A stretch of 64,000 nt of DNA from Paenibacillus qinlingensis (GTDB taxonomy: Bacteria; Bacillota; Bacilli; Paenibacillales; NBRC-103111), in the NCBI RefSeq assembly GCF_013204845.1, contig NZ_JABMKY010000032.1:23550-87549 (forward strand), written 5' to 3'. Position 1 is the first letter of the stretch. Each line of letters begins with the position of its first letter. The position numbers and the translations under genes were made by a program. Below are positions 61,620 through 64,000 of this stretch, piece after piece. The notes beneath the pieces are model-generated. The model did no database searches. It was not told the origin of the DNA and saw only the letters and a list, made by a program, of their open reading frames with translations.

Positions 61620-62974
61620 GTGTCCGGCGTAAGCTTTTTATCATGATGATTGCCTTTATTGTAGGGATGGGCATCATCTTTGCAGTGGTCACGCAGTTCT
61701 TGATGAGGGATGTGCTGCAGGTAATGGTTGAAGCCTCACGGAAGGATGAAATAGGCGAAATCTCACAGTCTCTTGCGCAGTATTATCAAACGAACGGAGA
61801 CGCGTGGACAGGAATTGAAGCCTATTGGACGGCTCACCCTCCGAAAATCTTAGGCGTAAAGGAGGCTAGTGTGATCCTTTTGGCTTCGGATTCCCGTGTT
61901 CTGTTAACGAGTGGAGATACTCCTTCCAAAAAGGTTCAGACATTCGGTATTCGAAGTAACCTCATGTTAGGCGAGAGGCGGATTGCTACGCTGATTTACC
62001 ATGATGCAGGCGCGGAAGTCATCTCTCAGCTGCGCATCGGCGTTCTCAGCTCAACCCGTTTTCTCCTCATGATCGGAACATTCGTCTTCGTGTTAGTTTC
62101 CCTATTTCTGATCTATTGGCTCGCTCGAAGGCTGACTGCTCCTCTTCGAGCGCTCATTCCTGTGCTGGATCGATTGGGCAAAGGGGAGTACGGCATTCAA
62201 GCGCCTGTGACCAGCCAGGATGAGTATGGCAAGGTAGCTGAAGCCTTTAATGTGATGTCGGCCCAACTGGACCAAGCAGAATCACTGCGCCGTAACATGG
62301 CCGCTGATGTGGCACATGAGCTGCGCACACCGCTGACCATCATCAGCGGCAAACTCGAACTGCTCCAGCAGGAGGCGAAGCCTCTTGCACCAGAGGTGCT
62401 GCTGCCGCTACAGGACGAGCTGATACGGCTAACGCGGCTCGTTGATGATCTCCATCAGCTGTCGCTGGCAGAAGCCAAAAAGCTTCCGCTGGAGCGGAAG
62501 CCTGTTGATATGCTTAGCCTTCTTGGGCGCATCGTGGAACATTTCGCACCGGATGCACAGCGTAAGGATGTGAAACTCTCCCTTCATTGTGCTGCTGAAA
62601 ATACGGTTCTGTGGGTCGATGCTCATCGCATAACCCAAGTGTTCTATAATCTGCTGACCAATGCTATTCGGTATACCACCGAGGGCGGCCGAGTGGAAGT
62701 TTGGATAGAGAAGCATGACGACCAACACCTTCGTCTCTCCGTTCGCGATACAGGCATGGGCATTGATGGGGCACATTTACCCTTCTTGTTCGAGCGTTTC
62801 TACCGGATGGATGAAGCTCGTGCCCGTAACAGCGGCGGTATGGGACTTGGTCTCGCTATCGCCAAACAATTGATATTGGCCCATAAAGGGACCATCGAAG
62901 TGAGCAGTCAGTTAGGGGAAGGCTCTGTATTCACAGTCACACTTCCCTTCCATGAGCGTGTTGCCCCGGAGTAG
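61616..62974 (+). CDS. Sensor histidine kinase
   Basis: The 452-residue kinase has a helix at residues 6-30, an extracellular sensor of about 110 residues, a second helix (about 148-170), HAMP, a HisKA box with His234 (DVAHELRTPLT) and a HATPase domain with NLLTNAIRYT, DTGMGI and GGMGLGLAIAKQLI. It should phosphorylate the regulator encoded just upstream. Its stop directly abuts the convergent nitroreductase gene. Confidence 0.94.
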   Translation: MSVRRKLFIMMIAFIVGMGIIFAVVTQFLMRDVLQVMVEASRKDEIGEISQSLAQYYQTNGDAWTGIEAYWTAHPPKILGVKEASVILLASDSRVLLTSGDTPSKKVQTFGIRSNLMLGERRIATLIYHDAGAEVISQLRIGVLSSTRFLLMIGTFVFVLVSLFLIYWLARRLTAPLRALIPVLDRLGKGEYGIQAPVTSQDEYGKVAEAFNVMSAQLDQAESLRRNMAADVAHELRTPLTIISGKLELLQQEAKPLAPEVLLPLQDELIRLTRLVDDLHQLSLAEAKKLPLERKPVDMLSLLGRIVEHFAPDAQRKDVKLSLHCAAENTVLWVDAHRITQVFYNLLTNAIRYTTEGGRVEVWIEKHDDQHLRLSVRDTGMGIDGAHLPFLFERFYRMDEARARNSGGMGLGLAIAKQLILAHKGTIEVSSQLGEGSVFTVTLPFHERVAPE

Positions 62975-63562
62975 TTACTCCGTTATCCATTGCGTTTTTA
63001 AGGCAAAAGGGACACGCGCTGCTTTCGTTGGTATAACTTCCGGATAACCAATGTAAATAAAACCGACCATTTCTTCTTTGCCTGAGAGGCCGAAGTTCTC
63101 TTGCATTTTCGGATGATACGTGGGATCACCAGTACGCCAGATGGTGCCCAAGCCCAAGGCATGCGCAGCTAGCATCATATTCTGTATGGCGCAATGAACA
63201 GCCGCGTATTCTTCAATTACGGGTACGACGGGCTTCTCAGCCGGGGAGACAGCTACAGCAATCACGAGCGGAGCTCGGAAAGCTTTTTTCTCGTTGCTGC
63301 TGCGCAGCTGCTCTTCTTCTTCCTCCGACAGTGCCGCATCTGCACCTGCCTTCGCTTCCGTAATGGCAACTTCGGCATACCCGCGTCCCAACAGCTTTCT
63401 GCCTTCACCCGTCATCACCCAGAACCGCCAAGGCTCCGTATTCGCATGATTCGGTGCCCAGACAGCAGCTTCTAATATCTCTTCGATCAGCGCGTGCTCG
63501 ATGGGATCCTGCTTAAGCTTCCCAATGCTGCGCCGCTGACGGATTGCTTCTTTCACATCCAT
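62975..63562 (-). CDS. Nitroreductase-family protein
   Basis: The 195-residue FMN-dependent protein shows AIRQRRSIGKLKQDPIEHALIEEILEAAVWAPNHANTEPWRFWVMTGE and AAHALGLGTIWRTGDPTYHP. Nitroreductases of this type reduce nitro compounds and quinones with NAD(P)H. Start ATG has GGGAGTGAG upstream. Confidence 0.9.
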   Translation of the reverse strand: MDVKEAIRQRRSIGKLKQDPIEHALIEEILEAAVWAPNHANTEPWRFWVMTGEGRKLLGRGYAEVAITEAKAGADAALSEEEEEQLRSSNEKKAFRAPLVIAVAVSPAEKPVVPVIEEYAAVHCAIQNMMLAAHALGLGTIWRTGDPTYHPKMQENFGLSGKEEMVGFIYIGYPEVIPTKAARVPFALKTQWITE

Positions 63563-63753
63563 GCTCTCACTCCCATTTCATTTCATATCTAAGTCTAATG
63601 TACATGTTCCCATGGTTATTTTCAATTTCTGATATGCCTCCGTTTGAATCATCGGCATGATGAATCAATAACCTAACTAGCTTGTGCGAATGACAGTTGC
63701 AAGATAGGGATATTGGTGGTGGCCAAGTAGCTAATGTTTGAACTCTCCCCGAG

Positions 63754-63888
63754 GATAGATGGAAAAAGCACAGTTAAATCAGCACGATTTCCCCGATTTA
63801 GTTAAATAGCTGGATAACATGTAGGTAATTCCGTCCGTTTCCAGCAAAACTGACAGATATTCCGAAAATAACTACCCTTTTGCTCTTC
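63754..63888. repeat. Tetrad element E (TAACTGGA motif), truncated by an insertion sequence
   Basis: Copies 1 and 2 (63754-63777, 63805-63828) are forward; copy 3 begins at 63868 (ATAACTAC) with the expected 63-bp distance and is cut at 63888. Spacer and middle sequences match element A. The fourth copy would lie beyond the IS element, outside the window. Confidence 0.7.
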
Positions 63889-64000
63889 TGTCAAGAAAGT
63901 GGACGTCACTAAGTTATGCAACTTGCTGGTAGTATAGCTGCTCAAATTGCTCAGGTGACATGTAACCAATTGTGCTATTCGACCTTGTCCTGTTGTAAAA
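63889..64000 (-). mobile_element. IS3-family insertion sequence, one end only
   Basis: The right boundary TGTCAAGAAAGTGGACG at 63889 begins with the TG typical of IS3-family ends, followed 8 nt later by the transposase stop region. The rest lies outside the window. Confidence 0.75.
63914..64000 (-). CDS. IS3-family transposase (OrfB) C-terminus, partial
   Basis: The last 28 codons are visible and read FYNRTRSNSTIGYMSPEQ, then FEQLYYQQVA and a TAA stop at 63914-63916. This is the C-terminal YN-R-x-x-x-(S/N)xxGYxSPxxFE motif of IS3-family DDE transposases. The 5' part is outside the window. Confidence 0.9.
   Translation of the reverse strand, partial: FYNRTRSNSTIGYMSPEQFEQLYYQQVA

Overview
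The window looks like chromosomal DNA of an endospore-forming Paenibacillaceae bacterium, most likely Paenibacillus. It has two complete gerA-type spore germinant receptor operons, a LysM/GH18 cortex-lytic-type enzyme, a SigB partner-switching locus, Bacillus-style terminators and strong AGGAGG-type ribosome sites. No rRNA, tRNA, CRISPR array or phage module was seen. A transposase fragment enters at the right edge.

Layout. 1-9 kb: general-stress block with a partial sensor gene, the operon DUF948-rsbV-rsbW-sigB, dps, a second module (REC-PP2C phosphatase, rsbV2, rsbW2), a YtxH protein and fumC. Four promoters here share one architecture, GTTT(C/A)-type -35, 14-bp spacer, GGGTA-type -10, as expected for SigB. 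9-19 kb: thioesterase, DUF2935 protein and two germinant receptor operons, one per strand. 19-31 kb: methyltransferase, two LysR regulators (beside ilvE and glyA), MFS and MOSC proteins, and a PadR/DUF2812 pair. 31-40 kb: ankyrin protein, aminoglycoside nucleotidyltransferase, chemoreceptor, agmatine-to-putrescine genes (aguA-aguB) and azoreductase. 40-50 kb: a DHOD-like/membrane fusion divergent from flavohemoglobin with a CRP/Fnr box between them, a Crp/Fnr regulator, and xylR/xylA. 49-64 kb: a TetR-controlled SDR-hydrolase fusion, LysM-GH18 enzyme, ten-repeat BIG2 surface protein, psuK-psuG, a two-component system and a nitroreductase.

Most unusual structure. Nine intergenic places carry a tetrad element: four imperfect palindromes of about 21-24 bp with centres about 51, 60-64 and 51 bp apart (about 5, 6 and 5 helical turns), each element 183-190 bp long. 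In eight of the nine the copies run forward-forward-reverse-reverse. At least four unrelated motif sequences use the same layout. They lie at 8.75, 23.4, 35.4, 35.85, 39.9, 43.8, 48.5, 52.6 and 63.75 kb, mostly between convergent gene ends, and several sit beside simple-sequence arrays with units of 5, 6, 7, 9 and about 22/44 bp. I do not recognise this as a described element class.

Coordinates and sequence statements come from reading the sequence by eye. Product names come from recognisable family motifs. No database search was run.
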